Source: Streptomyces caelestis
GTDB lineage: Bacteria > Actinomycetota > Actinomycetes > Streptomycetales > Streptomycetaceae
NCBI RefSeq assembly: GCF_001279005.1
Contig: NZ_LGCN01000265.1
Coordinates: 190,804-254,803, forward strand
Direction of reading: 5' to 3'
Length of the DNA: 64,000 nt
Shown: in pieces, positions 35,518 to 44,635 of the stretch
How positions within the stretch are numbered: position 1 is the first letter of the stretch
Layout of the letters: each line of letters starts with the position of its first letter
Notes under the pieces: generated by a model
What the model was told of the DNA's origin: nothing
Databases searched by the model: none
The model's input: only the letters and a program-made list of their open reading frames with translations
Program-made: the position numbers and the translations under genes

Positions 35518-35584
35518 GCCCTCCCGGCGGAGAGCCGGCCGATCCCCTGGCCGTCGCGGGCGGGGCGTCCGTAAAGTGGACGAC

Positions 35585-36166
35585 GTGCCAAGGATTCGAG
35601 CGGCCTCCGTGGCCGAGCACCGGTCGATGCAGCGAGCCGCCCTGCTGGACGCGGCACGCTCCCTGTTGTCCGAGGGCGGTACGGAGGCGTTGACCTTCCC
35701 GGCCCTCGCCGAGCGCACCGGCCTCGCGCGTTCGTCCGTGTACGAGTACTTCCGCTCGCGGGCCGCGGTGGTCGAGGAGCTGTGCGAGGTCGACTTCCCG
35801 GTCTGGGCGGCGGAGGTCGAGGCGGCGATGGCGGTCGCCGGCGGCGCCGGCGCCAAGATCGAGGCGTACGTCCGCAAGCAGCTGGAACTGGTCGGGGACC
35901 GGCGGCACCGCGCCGTGGTCGCGATCTCCGCGAGCGAGCTCGACGCCGGCGCCCGGGAGAAGATCCGCGCGGCCCACGGCGGACTCGTCGCGATGGTCGT
36001 CGAGGCCCTGGCCGACCTGGGCCACGCCGAGCCCCGCCTCGCGGCGATGCTCCTCCAGGGCGTGGTCGACGCGGCCGTGCGCCGCATCGAGCTGGGCGCG
36101 GCGGAGCACCCGGACGCGATCACGGAAGCGGCGGTCGCGATGGCCCTGCGCGGCGTGCGGGGCTGA
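35585..36166 (+). CDS. TetR-family transcriptional regulator
   Basis: 193 residues from GTG 35585 (VPRIRAASVAEHR); GTG 35576 is an alternative but overlaps a TAAAGT -10 box at 35572-35577, which favours the later start and a leaderless mRNA. TetR helix-turn-helix: LTFPALAERTGLARSSVYEYFRSRAAVV. The C-terminal ligand domain is Ala-rich (AMAVAGGAGAKIEAYV). No divergent target gene; the neighbours are whiG and a convergent M23 gene, so the regulon is not visible. Conserved beside whiG in Streptomyces. Confidence 0.88.
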   Translation: MPRIRAASVAEHRSMQRAALLDAARSLLSEGGTEALTFPALAERTGLARSSVYEYFRSRAAVVEELCEVDFPVWAAEVEAAMAVAGGAGAKIEAYVRKQLELVGDRRHRAVVAISASELDAGAREKIRAAHGGLVAMVVEALADLGHAEPRLAAMLLQGVVDAAVRRIELGAAEHPDAITEAAVAMALRGVRG

Positions 36167-36186
36167 CGGGGCGCGTTCCCGGGCCC

Positions 36187-36792
36187 TCACCCCGGCACCG
36201 GCACCCCCAGTACCGGCAGCAGTCTCGACGGCCCCCTGCGCAGGAGCCACGGGGGCAGCAGGGTGAGCGGATCCAGGTAGACGTCACCCCTCAGCAGGCC
36301 CCAGTGGACGCACGGGGCCGTGCAGTGGGAGCCCGTGGGGGCCAGCGTGCCGACCACCTGGCCCGCCGTCACCTCGTCGTCCTCGGTCACCGATGCGCGG
36401 ACCGGTTCGTACGTGGTGCGCAACGGGGGTTCGCCCGTGCCGGTGAGCTCCACCGAGACGACGTCCTTCCCGGCCACCCGGCCCGCGAAGGAGACCCGGC
36501 CCGCCGCCACCGCCCGTACCGGCGTCCCCGGTGGAGCCGCCAGGTCCACGCCCCGGTGTCCGCGCCCGTACGCCGTCGCCGGCGGCTCCCAGCCGCGCAG
36601 CACCCGCGGTCGCACCCCCACCGGCCACACCTGCCCGACGGCCGGCGCCCCGGCCTCCTCGTCCGCCGGCGCCGCCGCCTTCGTCCATGCCGCCGACAGG
36701 CCCGGCGGAGGCGGGGCCGACAGCGCCGCCAGGGTCAGGACCACCAGAAGGACCAGCCGCGCACACGCCCTCGTGAATGCACTCTTTCGCAT
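36187..36792 (-). CDS. Secreted M23-family (LytM-like) protein with altered metal site
   Basis: 201 residues from ATG 36792; ATG 36813 is possible. Signal peptide-like N-terminus (ARLVLLVVLTLAALSA). The LytM core has the first zinc motif GRGHRGVDLAAPPGTPV, a strand GRVSFAGRVAGKDVV, and the last motif CTAPCVHWGLLRGDVYLDPL. The usual HxH is CxH here: one His ligand is replaced by Cys. It may still bind zinc or may be a non-catalytic binding domain. A sporulation or wall-remodelling role is suggested by its place between whiG and rpsB, not shown. Confidence 0.82.
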   Translation of the reverse strand: MRKSAFTRACARLVLLVVLTLAALSAPPPPGLSAAWTKAAAPADEEAGAPAVGQVWPVGVRPRVLRGWEPPATAYGRGHRGVDLAAPPGTPVRAVAAGRVSFAGRVAGKDVVSVELTGTGEPPLRTTYEPVRASVTEDDEVTAGQVVGTLAPTGSHCTAPCVHWGLLRGDVYLDPLTLLPPWLLRRGPSRLLPVLGVPVPG

Positions 36793-37074
36793 GCCGCCGA
36801 GCCTTCCGGACATCCGTGATCTCCGCCCGGACCTGTGGGCCACCGGCCGTTTGTGGACAACGGCGTCACCCGGCGCCTCGCGGGTCCCGTACACTTCTGG
36901 TGGCGATCCGGGTCACCGGGTCGACTTCGCACGCCCCGACATCAGGACCGGTCACGGCCGCAGTCCTGAGGTCAGCGCCCCTCGGTCCTTCGTGGCAACG
37001 GCGCGTCGCGGGCGTCAGGCGCGGGAGCCGTCCGGCACCCGCGGCACAACCGAGAAATTCAAGGAGATACGGCC
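36793..37074 (+). other. Divergent region between the M23 gene and rpsB, with rpsB promoter and leader
   Basis: 282 bases without a gene. TACACT (36890-36895) with GTCACC (36865-36870, 19-nt spacer) could be the rpsB promoter, leaving a leader of about 170 nt before the perfect AAGGAGAT RBS at 37061. Such leaders often bind excess S2, but no conserved structure is evident by eye. It also holds the DnaA box listed separately. Confidence 0.45.
36852..36860 (-). other. Second exact DnaA box
   Basis: TGTGGACAA (36852-36860) is TTGTCCACA on the minus strand, an exact Streptomyces DnaA box. It lies about 60 bp upstream of the M23 gene and about 35 bp before the candidate rpsB -10 box. Isolated; no origin-like cluster. 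Confidence 0.5.
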
Positions 37075-37992
37075 ATGGCCGTCGTCACGATGCGGGAGCT
37101 GCTGGAGAGCGGCGTCCACTTCGGTCACCAGACCCGTCGTTGGAACCCGAAGATGAAGCGCTTCATCTTCACGGAGCGCAACGGCATCTACATCATCGAC
37201 CTGCTCCAGTCGCTGTCGTACATCGACCGCGCCTACGAGTTCGTCAAGGAGACCGTCGCCCACGGCGGCACGGTCATGTTCGTCGGCACGAAGAAGCAGG
37301 CGCAGGAGGCCATCGCCGAGCAGGCGTCCCGCGTCGGCATGCCCTATGTCAACCAGCGCTGGCTGGGCGGCATGCTCACCAACTTCTCGACCGTCTACAA
37401 GCGTCTGCAGCGCCTCAAGGAGCTCGAGCAGATCGACTTCGAGGACGTGGCCGCCTCCGGCCTCACCAAGAAGGAGCTGCTGGTCCTCTCCCGCGAGAAG
37501 GCCAAGCTGGAGAAGACCCTCGGCGGTATCCGCGAGATGCAGAAGGTGCCCAGCGCCGTCTGGATCGTGGACACCAAGAAGGAGCACATCGCGGTCGGCG
37601 AGGCCCGGAAGCTCAACATCCCGGTCGTCGCCATCCTCGACACCAACTGCGACCCCGACGAGGTCGACTACAAGATCCCGGGCAACGACGACGCGATCCG
37701 CTCCGTCACCCTGCTCACCCGTGTGATCGCCGACGCCGTCGCCGAGGGCCTGATGTCCCGCTCCGGTGTCGCCGAGGCCGGCAAGGGCGAGAAGGCCGCC
37801 GGCGAGCCGCTGGCCGAGTGGGAGCGCGACCTGCTCGCGGGCGAGAAGAAGGCCGACGAGGACAAGGCCGACGAGAACAAGGCCGAGGAGGCCGCTCCGG
37901 CCGCCGCCGAGCAGCCGGCCGAGGCCCCTGCCGCCGAGGCCCCCGCCGCCGAGGCCCCCGCTGCCGAGGCCGCCGAGGCCGAGCAGGCCTGA
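37075..37992 (+). CDS. rpsB: 30S ribosomal protein S2
   Basis: 305 residues. S2 core [74 protein letters not shown]. The C-terminal 60 residues are a Lys/Asp/Ala then Ala/Pro/Glu repeat ([17 protein letters not shown]), the long disordered S2 tail typical of Streptomyces. RBS AAGGAGAT is perfect. First gene of the rpsB-tsf pair. Confidence 0.98.
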   Translation: MAVVTMRELLESGVHFGHQTRRWNPKMKRFIFTERNGIYIIDLLQSLSYIDRAYEFVKETVAHGGTVMFVGTKKQAQEAIAEQASRVGMPYVNQRWLGGMLTNFSTVYKRLQRLKELEQIDFEDVAASGLTKKELLVLSREKAKLEKTLGGIREMQKVPSAVWIVDTKKEHIAVGEARKLNIPVVAILDTNCDPDEVDYKIPGNDDAIRSVTLLTRVIADAVAEGLMSRSGVAEAGKGEKAAGEPLAEWERDLLAGEKKADEDKADENKAEEAAPAAAEQPAEAPAAEAPAAEAPAAEAAEAEQA

Positions 37993-38012
37993 CCGCCCCG
38001 TCAGAGCCGATG

Positions 38013-38050
38013 ACGGCGGGAGCGGTGACATCCACCTCCGCTCCCGCCGT
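38013..38050 (+). terminator. rpsB-tsf intergenic stem-loop (attenuator)
   Basis: ACGGCGGGAGCGG (38013-38025) pairs perfectly with CCGCTCCCGCCGT (38038-38050) over a 12-nt loop, only 20 bases after rpsB. It is a 13-bp stem without a T-run, so partial termination or 3'-end protection of rpsB mRNA is likely. tsf starts 101 nt further. Confidence 0.8.
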
Positions 38051-38151
38051 TCACCCGTAGGTCGGCGGCGTGTCGGGCATCTGCCGTCGAGCAGGCCCCC
38101 CGACCCCGCGGATCTCCGAACCTCCAGACTTCGAGAAAGATTCAGAGACTC

Positions 38152-38988
38152 ATGGCGAACTACACCGCCGCCGACGTCAAGAAGCTCCGGGAGCTCACCG
38201 GCGCCGGCATGATGGACTGCAAGAAGGCGCTGGACGAGGCCGAGGGCAACGTCGAGAAGGCCGTCGAGGCGCTCCGCATCAAGGGCCAGAAGGGCGTCGC
38301 CAAGCGTGAGGGCCGCTCCGCCGAGAACGGCGCCGTGGTCTCGATCATCGCCGACGACAACTCCTCCGGTGTCCTCGTCGAGCTGAAGTGCGAGACGGAC
38401 TTCGTCGCCAAGGGCGACAAGTTCCAGTCCGTGGCCACCACCATCGCCGAGCACGTCGTCAAGACCTCCCCGGCCGACCTCGAGGCCCTGCTCGCCTCCG
38501 AGATCGAGGACGGCAAGACCGTCCAGGCGTTCGTGGACGAGGCCAACGCCACCCTGGGCGAGAAGATCGTCCTGGACCGCTTCGCCCAGTTCTCCGACGG
38601 CTACGTGACGGCGTACATGCACCGCACGATGCCCGACCTGCCGCCGCAGATCGGTGTCCTCGTCGAGCTGGACAAGCCGAACGCCGAGATCGCCAAGGGC
38701 GTCGCCCAGCACATCGCCGCCTTCGCGCCGAAGTACCTCTCCAAGGAGGACGTGCCGGCCGAGGTCGTCGAGTCCGAGCGCCGCGTCGCCGAGGAGACCA
38801 CCCGCGCCGAGGGCAAGCCCGAGGCCGCCCTGCCGAAGATCGTCGAGGGTCGCCTCAACGGCTTCTTCAAGGACGCCACGCTGCTCGGCCAGCCCTACGC
38901 GCTGGACAACAAGAAGTCCGTCCAGAAGGTCCTGGACGAGGCCGGTGTCACCCTGAAGCGCTTCACGCGCATCAAGGTCGGCATCTGA
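38152..38988 (+). CDS. tsf: Translation elongation factor Ts
   Basis: A 278-residue nucleotide exchange factor for EF-Tu. Conserved N-terminal [27 protein letters not shown], core [15 protein letters not shown] (the TDFV motif inserted into EF-Tu), and the C-terminal [19 protein letters not shown] helix. Length is normal. It shares the transcript with rpsB through the attenuator at 38013-38050. RBS AGAAAGATT is weak, which fits read-through from rpsB as the main source. Confidence 0.97.
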   Translation: MANYTAADVKKLRELTGAGMMDCKKALDEAEGNVEKAVEALRIKGQKGVAKREGRSAENGAVVSIIADDNSSGVLVELKCETDFVAKGDKFQSVATTIAEHVVKTSPADLEALLASEIEDGKTVQAFVDEANATLGEKIVLDRFAQFSDGYVTAYMHRTMPDLPPQIGVLVELDKPNAEIAKGVAQHIAAFAPKYLSKEDVPAEVVESERRVAEETTRAEGKPEAALPKIVEGRLNGFFKDATLLGQPYALDNKKSVQKVLDEAGVTLKRFTRIKVGI

Positions 38989-39090
38989 GTCCGTACCGCG
39001 ACGGGCGTGCGACCCCGATAGGGTCGACAGCAGTCGTTCGGACACGCGTCCACGCACGCACGCGTGCCGGACGACAGCAGATCTGACGAG

Positions 39091-39140
39091 GAGGCCATTG
39101 CCGCATGGGATGTGAACCACGCCCCACCGGCAATGGCCTT
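39091..39140 (+). terminator. 12-bp stem-loop between tsf and pyrH
   Basis: AGGCCATTGCCG (39092-39103) is perfectly complementary to CGGCAATGGCCT (39128-39139), with a 24-nt loop and TTCTTCG after it. It acts as a terminator for tsf or as a regulatory hairpin for pyrH. A short ORF starts in its loop (next entry). Confidence 0.65.
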
Positions 39141-39161
39141 CTTCGTATGTGCAACACGTGA
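39105..39161 (+). CDS. Possible 18-codon upstream ORF (leader peptide) before pyrH
   Basis: ATG 39105 follows GACGAGGAGG and encodes MGCEPRPTGNGLLRMCNT before a TGA at 39159-39161, 18 nt before pyrH. Start in the loop, middle codons in the descending arm of the 39091-39140 hairpin: translation would melt it. Short ORFs arise by chance, so the call is speculative; the RBS and geometry are the reason to list it. Confidence 0.3.
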   Translation: MGCEPRPTGNGLLRMCNT

Positions 39162-39938
<777 letters not shown>

Positions 39939-40059
39939 CCGGGGGATGGACAATGTCCTGCCGGTCGGGAACCGTGCAGGAAGAAGACGCGACGCAGCCG
40001 GCCGCCGCCCCCGACGAGGAACCGCGGCCGGGCCTACTCAAGACACGCAGGAGCAAGTG

Positions 40060-40617
40060 GTGATCGAAGAGACCCTCCTCGAGGCCGAGGAGAAGATGGA
40101 GAAGGCCGTCGTGGTCGCCAAGGAGGACTTCGCCGCGATCCGCACCGGCCGTGCGCACCCGGCGATGTTCAACAAGATCGTGGCCGACTACTACGGCGCG
40201 CTGACGCCGATCAACCAGCTGGCCTCGTTCTCCGTGCCCGAGCCGCGCATGGCCGTGGTGACGCCGTTCGACAAGAGCGCGCTGCGCAACATCGAGCAGG
40301 CGATCCGCGACTCCGACCTGGGCGTCAACCCGAGCAACGACGGCAACATCATCCGTGTGGTGTTCCCCGAGCTCACCGAGGAGCGCCGCCGTGACTACAT
40401 CAAGGTCGCCAAGACCAAGGGTGAGGACGCGAAGGTCTCCATCCGCTCCGTGCGCCGCAAGGCCAAGGACGCCATCGACAAGATGATCAAGGACGGCGAG
40501 GTCGGCGAGGACGAGGGCCGCCGTGCGGAGAAGGAGCTCGACGACACCACCGCGAAGTACGTCGCCCAGGTGGACGAACTCCTGAAGCACAAGGAAGCGG
40601 AGCTGCTCGAGGTCTGA
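40060..40617 (+). CDS. frr: Ribosome recycling factor
   Basis: 185 residues from GTG 40060 ([19 protein letters not shown]); the preceding GTG 40057 is possible. Typical [63 protein letters not shown]. It splits post-termination ribosomes with EF-G. Stop TGA overlaps the cdsA ATG by one base, so they are coupled. An unusually long 121-nt gap from pyrH has no clear gene. Confidence 0.96.
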   Translation: MIEETLLEAEEKMEKAVVVAKEDFAAIRTGRAHPAMFNKIVADYYGALTPINQLASFSVPEPRMAVVTPFDKSALRNIEQAIRDSDLGVNPSNDGNIIRVVFPELTEERRRDYIKVAKTKGEDAKVSIRSVRRKAKDAIDKMIKDGEVGEDEGRRAEKELDDTTAKYVAQVDELLKHKEAELLEV

Positions 40618-41741
40618 TGAACGACTCTTCCTGGGGGACGCCGCAGACCGGGTACTGGGGGCCGTCCGACCACGGGCAGGACTGGGGGGCCGCTCCGGCG
40701 GGTCCCGCGTACGATGCGCACAACGCGCAGCACACGCGTCCCATGCCCATCGTGCCCGACGTACCCGAACACGGCGGAGACCAGGATGCGGACCGAGGGG
40801 CCGCTCGGCTGAGCGGCCCCCTGTTCCGAGACGAGCCGACGCGGGCCCGACCCCTTCCGGGGGAGGTGCCGCAGAATCCGGAGCCCATGTCCGACGCCCC
40901 GCAGCCGGCGCCCGCACCGCAGAAGAAGAGCGCGGGGCGGGATCTCGGTGCCGCGATAGGCGTCGGCGTCGGACTCGGCGTGGTGATCGTCGCGTCGCTG
41001 TTCGTCGTCAAGGCGGTCTTCGTCGGCGTGGTCGCCGTCGCCGTGGTGGTGGGCCTGTGGGAGCTGACGTCGCGGCTGCGGGAGCGCAAGGGCATCAAGG
41101 CGCCCCTGGTGCCGCTCGCGCTGGGCGGTGCGGCCATGGTCGCCGCCGGATACGCCCGGGGGGCCGAGGGCGCGTGGGTCGCCATGGCGCTCACCACGCT
41201 GGCGGTGCTGGTCTGGCGTATGACGGCGCCGCCCGAGGGCTACCTCAAGGACGTCACGGCGGGTGTCTTCGCGGCGTTCTACGTGCCGTTCCTGGCGACC
41301 TTCGTCGCCATGATGCTCACCGCCGACGACGGTCCGTGGCGCGTCCTGACCTTCCTGCTGCTGACGGTCGTCAGCGACACCGGCGCGTACGCCGTCGGCT
41401 GGCGCTTCGGCAGGACCAAGCTCGCCCCGCGCATCAGCCCCGGCAAGACCCGCGAGGGCCTGCTGGGCGCGGTGGCCTTCGCGATGGCCGCCGGCGCGCT
41501 GTGCATGCAGTTCCTGATCGACGACGGCATCTGGTGGCAGGGCCTGCTCCTGGGTCTCGCGGTCGCGGCCAGCGCCACGCTGGGCGACCTCGGCGAGTCC
41601 ATGATCAAACGCGATCTGGGCATCAAGGACATGGGCACGCTGCTCCCCGGTCACGGCGGCATCATGGACCGCCTGGACTCCCTGCTGCCGACGGCACCGG
41701 TGGTGTGGCTGCTCCTCGTACTCTTCGTCGGATCGGGCTGA
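40617..41741 (+). CDS. cdsA: Phosphatidate cytidylyltransferase
   Basis: 374 residues. The first 95 are a disordered Pro/Gly/Asp-rich cytosolic extension, then about eight membrane helices. The CDP-DAG synthase signature SMIKRDLGIKDMGTLLPGHG, continued GIMDRLDSLLP, is complete. It makes CDP-diacylglycerol from phosphatidic acid and CTP for all phospholipids. One-base overlap with frr, and a 16-bp terminator 39 nt after the stop. The extension is longer than in most bacteria but usual for Streptomyces. Confidence 0.96.
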   Translation: MNDSSWGTPQTGYWGPSDHGQDWGAAPAGPAYDAHNAQHTRPMPIVPDVPEHGGDQDADRGAARLSGPLFRDEPTRARPLPGEVPQNPEPMSDAPQPAPAPQKKSAGRDLGAAIGVGVGLGVVIVASLFVVKAVFVGVVAVAVVVGLWELTSRLRERKGIKAPLVPLALGGAAMVAAGYARGAEGAWVAMALTTLAVLVWRMTAPPEGYLKDVTAGVFAAFYVPFLATFVAMMLTADDGPWRVLTFLLLTVVSDTGAYAVGWRFGRTKLAPRISPGKTREGLLGAVAFAMAAGALCMQFLIDDGIWWQGLLLGLAVAASATLGDLGESMIKRDLGIKDMGTLLPGHGGIMDRLDSLLPTAPVVWLLLVLFVGSG

Positions 41742-41757
41742 TCCGGTCCCGCGGCCG

Positions 41758-43098
41758 TCACGGCTGTCGTCGCGAGGTTCCGGAAGGGGCCCGCCCATCG
41801 GGGTGGGCCCCTTCCGCCGTTCCCGTCCCGACCCGCACACCGGACACACCCCGGCGTGCGGAGACCGGTCGGCCGAGCCGGGGGCGTGCTCCGTCACCGG
41901 CTCGGTGGGCCTCCGGCGGGGTGCGCGGTGCGCGGCGGCCGTCCGCCGCCGTGTGGCCGGCCGGGGTGGGGACGGGGGAGCGGCGCAGCGCCACCATGGC
42001 GACGTCGTCCACGAGGCGGGAACTCGCGTACCGCCGCAGGTCGGCGTGGACAGCGGCCAGCAGGGCGTCCGGCTCCCGGTCCGTCCAGCGCCGTGCCCGC
42101 TCGGCGAGCGGATAGAAGGCGCCCGACGCGTCGCGGGCCTCGGTCACCCCGTCGGTGTGCAGCAGCAGTGTGGCCCCGGGCGGGATGTCGGCGGTGTCCA
42201 CGACGGGCTCGTCGGCGCTCAGGTCCCCCAGACCCAACGGAGGGGCCGGAACGGACGGCTCGAGGGCGGTGACGACGCCTTCGTGCAACAGCAGGGGTGC
42301 CGGATGTCCCAGGTTCACCATGCGCACGCCGCCGTCATCGGACAGGTCGACCAGCAGACCGGTGACGAACGACTCGGCCGTGGGGCCCCCGGCCGGACGG
42401 ACGCCCGGATCCTTCACGACGCACTGCTCCTGGACCTCCTCGCGGAACGCCGCCTCGATCTCGGCGACCGTCTCGCCGAGGGAAAGGCCGTGCCGTGCCG
42501 ATCGCCGGAAACTGGTCAGCACACAGCTGACCATCTCCAGCGAGGCCAGCCCCTTGCCCTGGACGTCCCCGATCAGCACCCGTGTGCCGGGCCCGCACCG
42601 GGCGATGCCGTAGAGGTCGCCCCCCACGGCGGCCTCCTCGTCCGCCGCCAGGTACAGCGAAGCCACGTCGAAGGGGCCGGTTCGGCGCGGCAGTGGGTGC
42701 AGCAGTACCCGTTGGGTGACCTCGGCCACCCAACGGGAGGCGGCCAGCCGGTGCTCCCCGCGCACCCGCACCGCACTGGCCGCCACGGAAGCCACGCTGA
42801 TCAGCAGAATGGTGCCCATCTGGACCGGGAAGTTGCTGCTGTCCAACTGCAGGTTCAGCGCGGCGGCCAGCACCGCGCACGGCACGGTCACGGCGAGGAC
42901 CACGAGGACGCAGAGGGGGGTGCAGAAGATCGCGGCGAAGGTCGGGCCCGCCACCATCAGCGGCCCCAGACGCACGTCCGGTGACGTGAGCGCGTCGACC
43001 CCCAGCAGGACGACCGGGAGGAGACAGAAGAGCAGGACGCGGACCAGGGGCCGCCGCCAGACGTCGAGGACGGTCGTTCCGCCGGCGTCGGCTCGCAC
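41758..43098 (-). CDS. Membrane-bound SpoIIE/PP2C-type serine phosphatase
   Basis: 446 residues from GTG 43098, 8 nt after a GGAGG; a TTG at 43125 is an alternative. Three to four N-terminal membrane segments ([39 protein letters not shown]). Then a SpoIIE/RsbU phosphatase domain: [74 protein letters not shown]. It would dephosphorylate an anti-sigma antagonist. The last 70 residues are low-complexity and coincide with the cdsA terminator. Confidence 0.88.
   Translation of the reverse strand: MRADAGGTTVLDVWRRPLVRVLLFCLLPVVLLGVDALTSPDVRLGPLMVAGPTFAAIFCTPLCVLVVLAVTVPCAVLAAALNLQLDSSNFPVQMGTILLISVASVAASAVRVRGEHRLAASRWVAEVTQRVLLHPLPRRTGPFDVASLYLAADEEAAVGGDLYGIARCGPGTRVLIGDVQGKGLASLEMVSCVLTSFRRSARHGLSLGETVAEIEAAFREEVQEQCVVKDPGVRPAGGPTAESFVTGLLVDLSDDGGVRMVNLGHPAPLLLHEGVVTALEPSVPAPPLGLGDLSADEPVVDTADIPPGATLLLHTDGVTEARDASGAFYPLAERARRWTDREPDALLAAVHADLRRYASSRLVDDVAMVALRRSPVPTPAGHTAADGRRAPRTPPEAHRAGDGARPRLGRPVSARRGVSGVRVGTGTAEGAHPDGRAPSGTSRRQP
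41781..41816. terminator. Bidirectional terminator after cdsA
   Basis: CGGAAGGGGCCCGCCC (41781-41796) pairs with GGGTGGGCCCCTTCCG (41801-41816), a 16-bp stem with one wobble and an ATCG loop. It lies inside the 3' coding end of the convergent phosphatase gene. Confidence 0.88.
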
Positions 43099-43318
43099 CG
43101 CGACCACCTCCGGTTGTGGGGACAAACGCTCCTCACCCGCTCACTCCAGGAAACGAAGCAAGCCCCGCGTCCGCCTAGGGCCCTTGGTCCCTTTTCGGGG
43201 CTTACATCCTATTGCTGGACATTCGTACTGTGCGCGGGCGGCGGATGCGCGGGCGGCCGCGGAACCCGCTCCGGCGCGGAGTCCGGTCACCGCGGGCATC
43301 TGCGACACTGGTACAGCC

Positions 43319-44425
43319 ATGCCTAAGCCCGGAGAACTCACCTTTGTCGCGCCGCGCGGAGCCAAGAAGCCGCCGCGGCACCTTGCCGATCTCACGCCCG
43401 CCGAGCGCAAGGAGGCGGTCGCCGCGGTCGGTGAGAAGCCGTTCCGCGCCAAACAGCTGTCGCAGCACTACTTCGCGCGGTACGCGCACGAACCGGAGCA
43501 GTGGACCGACATCCCCGCCGGTTCCCGCGCCGCACTGCGGGACGCGCTGCTTCCGGAGCTGATGACGGTCGTACGTCACCTGTCGACCGACCAGGGCACC
43601 ACCCGCAAGACGCTGTGGAAGCTGTTCGACGGCACGCTCGTCGAGTCCGTGCTGATGCGCTACCCGGACCGGGTGACCATGTGCATCAGTTCCCAGGCGG
43701 GCTGCGGCATGAACTGCCCGTTCTGCGCGACCGGGCAGGCCGGCCTCGACCGGAACCTGTCCACCGCCGAGATCGTGCACCAGATCGTGGACGGGATGCG
43801 GGCGCTGAGGGACGGAGAGGTGCCCGGTGGCCCGGCGCGGCTGAGCAACATCGTGTTCATGGGCATGGGTGAGCCGCTCGCCAACTACAACCGGGTCGTC
43901 GGGGCCATCCGCCGCCTCACCGACCCCGAGCCGGACGGGCTCGGGCTGTCGCAGCGCGGGATCACCGTGTCGACCGTCGGTCTCGTGCCGGCGATCCACC
44001 GGTTCTCCGACGAGGGCTTCAAGTGCCGGCTCGCCATCTCGCTGCACGCCCCCGACGACGAGCTGCGCGACACCCTCGTCCCCGTGAACACGCGGTGGAA
44101 GGTGCGCGAGGTGCTGGACGCCGGGTTCGAGTACGCGGCCCGGTCGGGGCGGCGGCTGTCCATCGAGTACGCGCTGATCCGGGACATCAACGACCAGGCC
44201 TGGCGGGGCGACCGGCTCGGCCGGATGCTCAAGGGCCGGCCGGTGCACGTCAACCTCATCCCGCTCAACCCCACGCCCGGCTCCAAGTGGACCGCCTCCC
44301 GTCCCGAGGACGAGAAGGCGTTCGTGGAGGCGATCGCCGCACACGGTGTACCGGTGACGATCCGGGACACCCGTGGGCAGGAGATCGACGGGGCGTGCGG
44401 TCAGCTCGCCGCGAGCGAGCGGTAA
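43319..44425 (+). CDS. rlmN: 23S rRNA (A2503-C2)/tRNA (A37-C2) methyltransferase RlmN
   Basis: A 368-residue radical-SAM enzyme. [20 protein letters not shown] holds the CxxxCxxC iron-sulfur motif, [14 protein letters not shown] the GEPL motif, and [15 protein letters not shown] a late conserved strand; DGACGQLA holds the conserved Cys that forms the methyl intermediate. The ATG 43319 has no strong RBS. It lies about 220 bp from the divergent phosphatase gene. Confidence 0.95.
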   Translation: MPKPGELTFVAPRGAKKPPRHLADLTPAERKEAVAAVGEKPFRAKQLSQHYFARYAHEPEQWTDIPAGSRAALRDALLPELMTVVRHLSTDQGTTRKTLWKLFDGTLVESVLMRYPDRVTMCISSQAGCGMNCPFCATGQAGLDRNLSTAEIVHQIVDGMRALRDGEVPGGPARLSNIVFMGMGEPLANYNRVVGAIRRLTDPEPDGLGLSQRGITVSTVGLVPAIHRFSDEGFKCRLAISLHAPDDELRDTLVPVNTRWKVREVLDAGFEYAARSGRRLSIEYALIRDINDQAWRGDRLGRMLKGRPVHVNLIPLNPTPGSKWTASRPEDEKAFVEAIAAHGVPVTIRDTRGQEIDGACGQLAASER

Positions 44426-44456
44426 GGTGACTCGCGTAAGCACATCTTCATATTCC

Positions 44457-44545
44457 GACAGGGGAGCGCCACAGCGCTGAGAGTGCGGCACCGGCCGCAG
44501 ACCCTCCGAACCTGGCCCAGGTCATTCTGGGTAGGGAGATCGGTC
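44457..44545 (+). ncRNA. TPP (thiamine pyrophosphate) riboswitch
   Basis: Contains all thi-box marks: GGGGAGCGCC (44461-44470), CTGAGA (44477-44482), a variable P3 arm, ACCCTCCGAACCTG (44501-44514), and GGGTAGGGA (44529-44537). It precedes thiB by about 90 nt and a long hairpin follows it, so thiamine import is switched off when TPP is abundant. Confidence 0.95.
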
Positions 44546-44562
44546 ATCACTCGAGCTGTTGC

Positions 44563-44601
44563 GCCCTGCCCGGGACCCCGCAGAGGGGCCCCGGGCAGGG
44601 C
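44563..44601 (+). terminator. Riboswitch expression-platform hairpin
   Basis: GCCCTGCCCGGG (44563-44574) pairs with CCCGGGCAGGGC (44590-44601), and CCCC (44576-44579) with GGGG (44585-44588) inside. It lies between the TPP aptamer and thiB RBS (AGGAGG at 44625), and most likely acts as a transcription terminator in the bound state. No long T-run follows, so translational coupling is not excluded. Confidence 0.75.
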
Positions 44602-44635
44602 CGCGTCTCTTCCTGGTCACTCCAGGAGGAATCAA

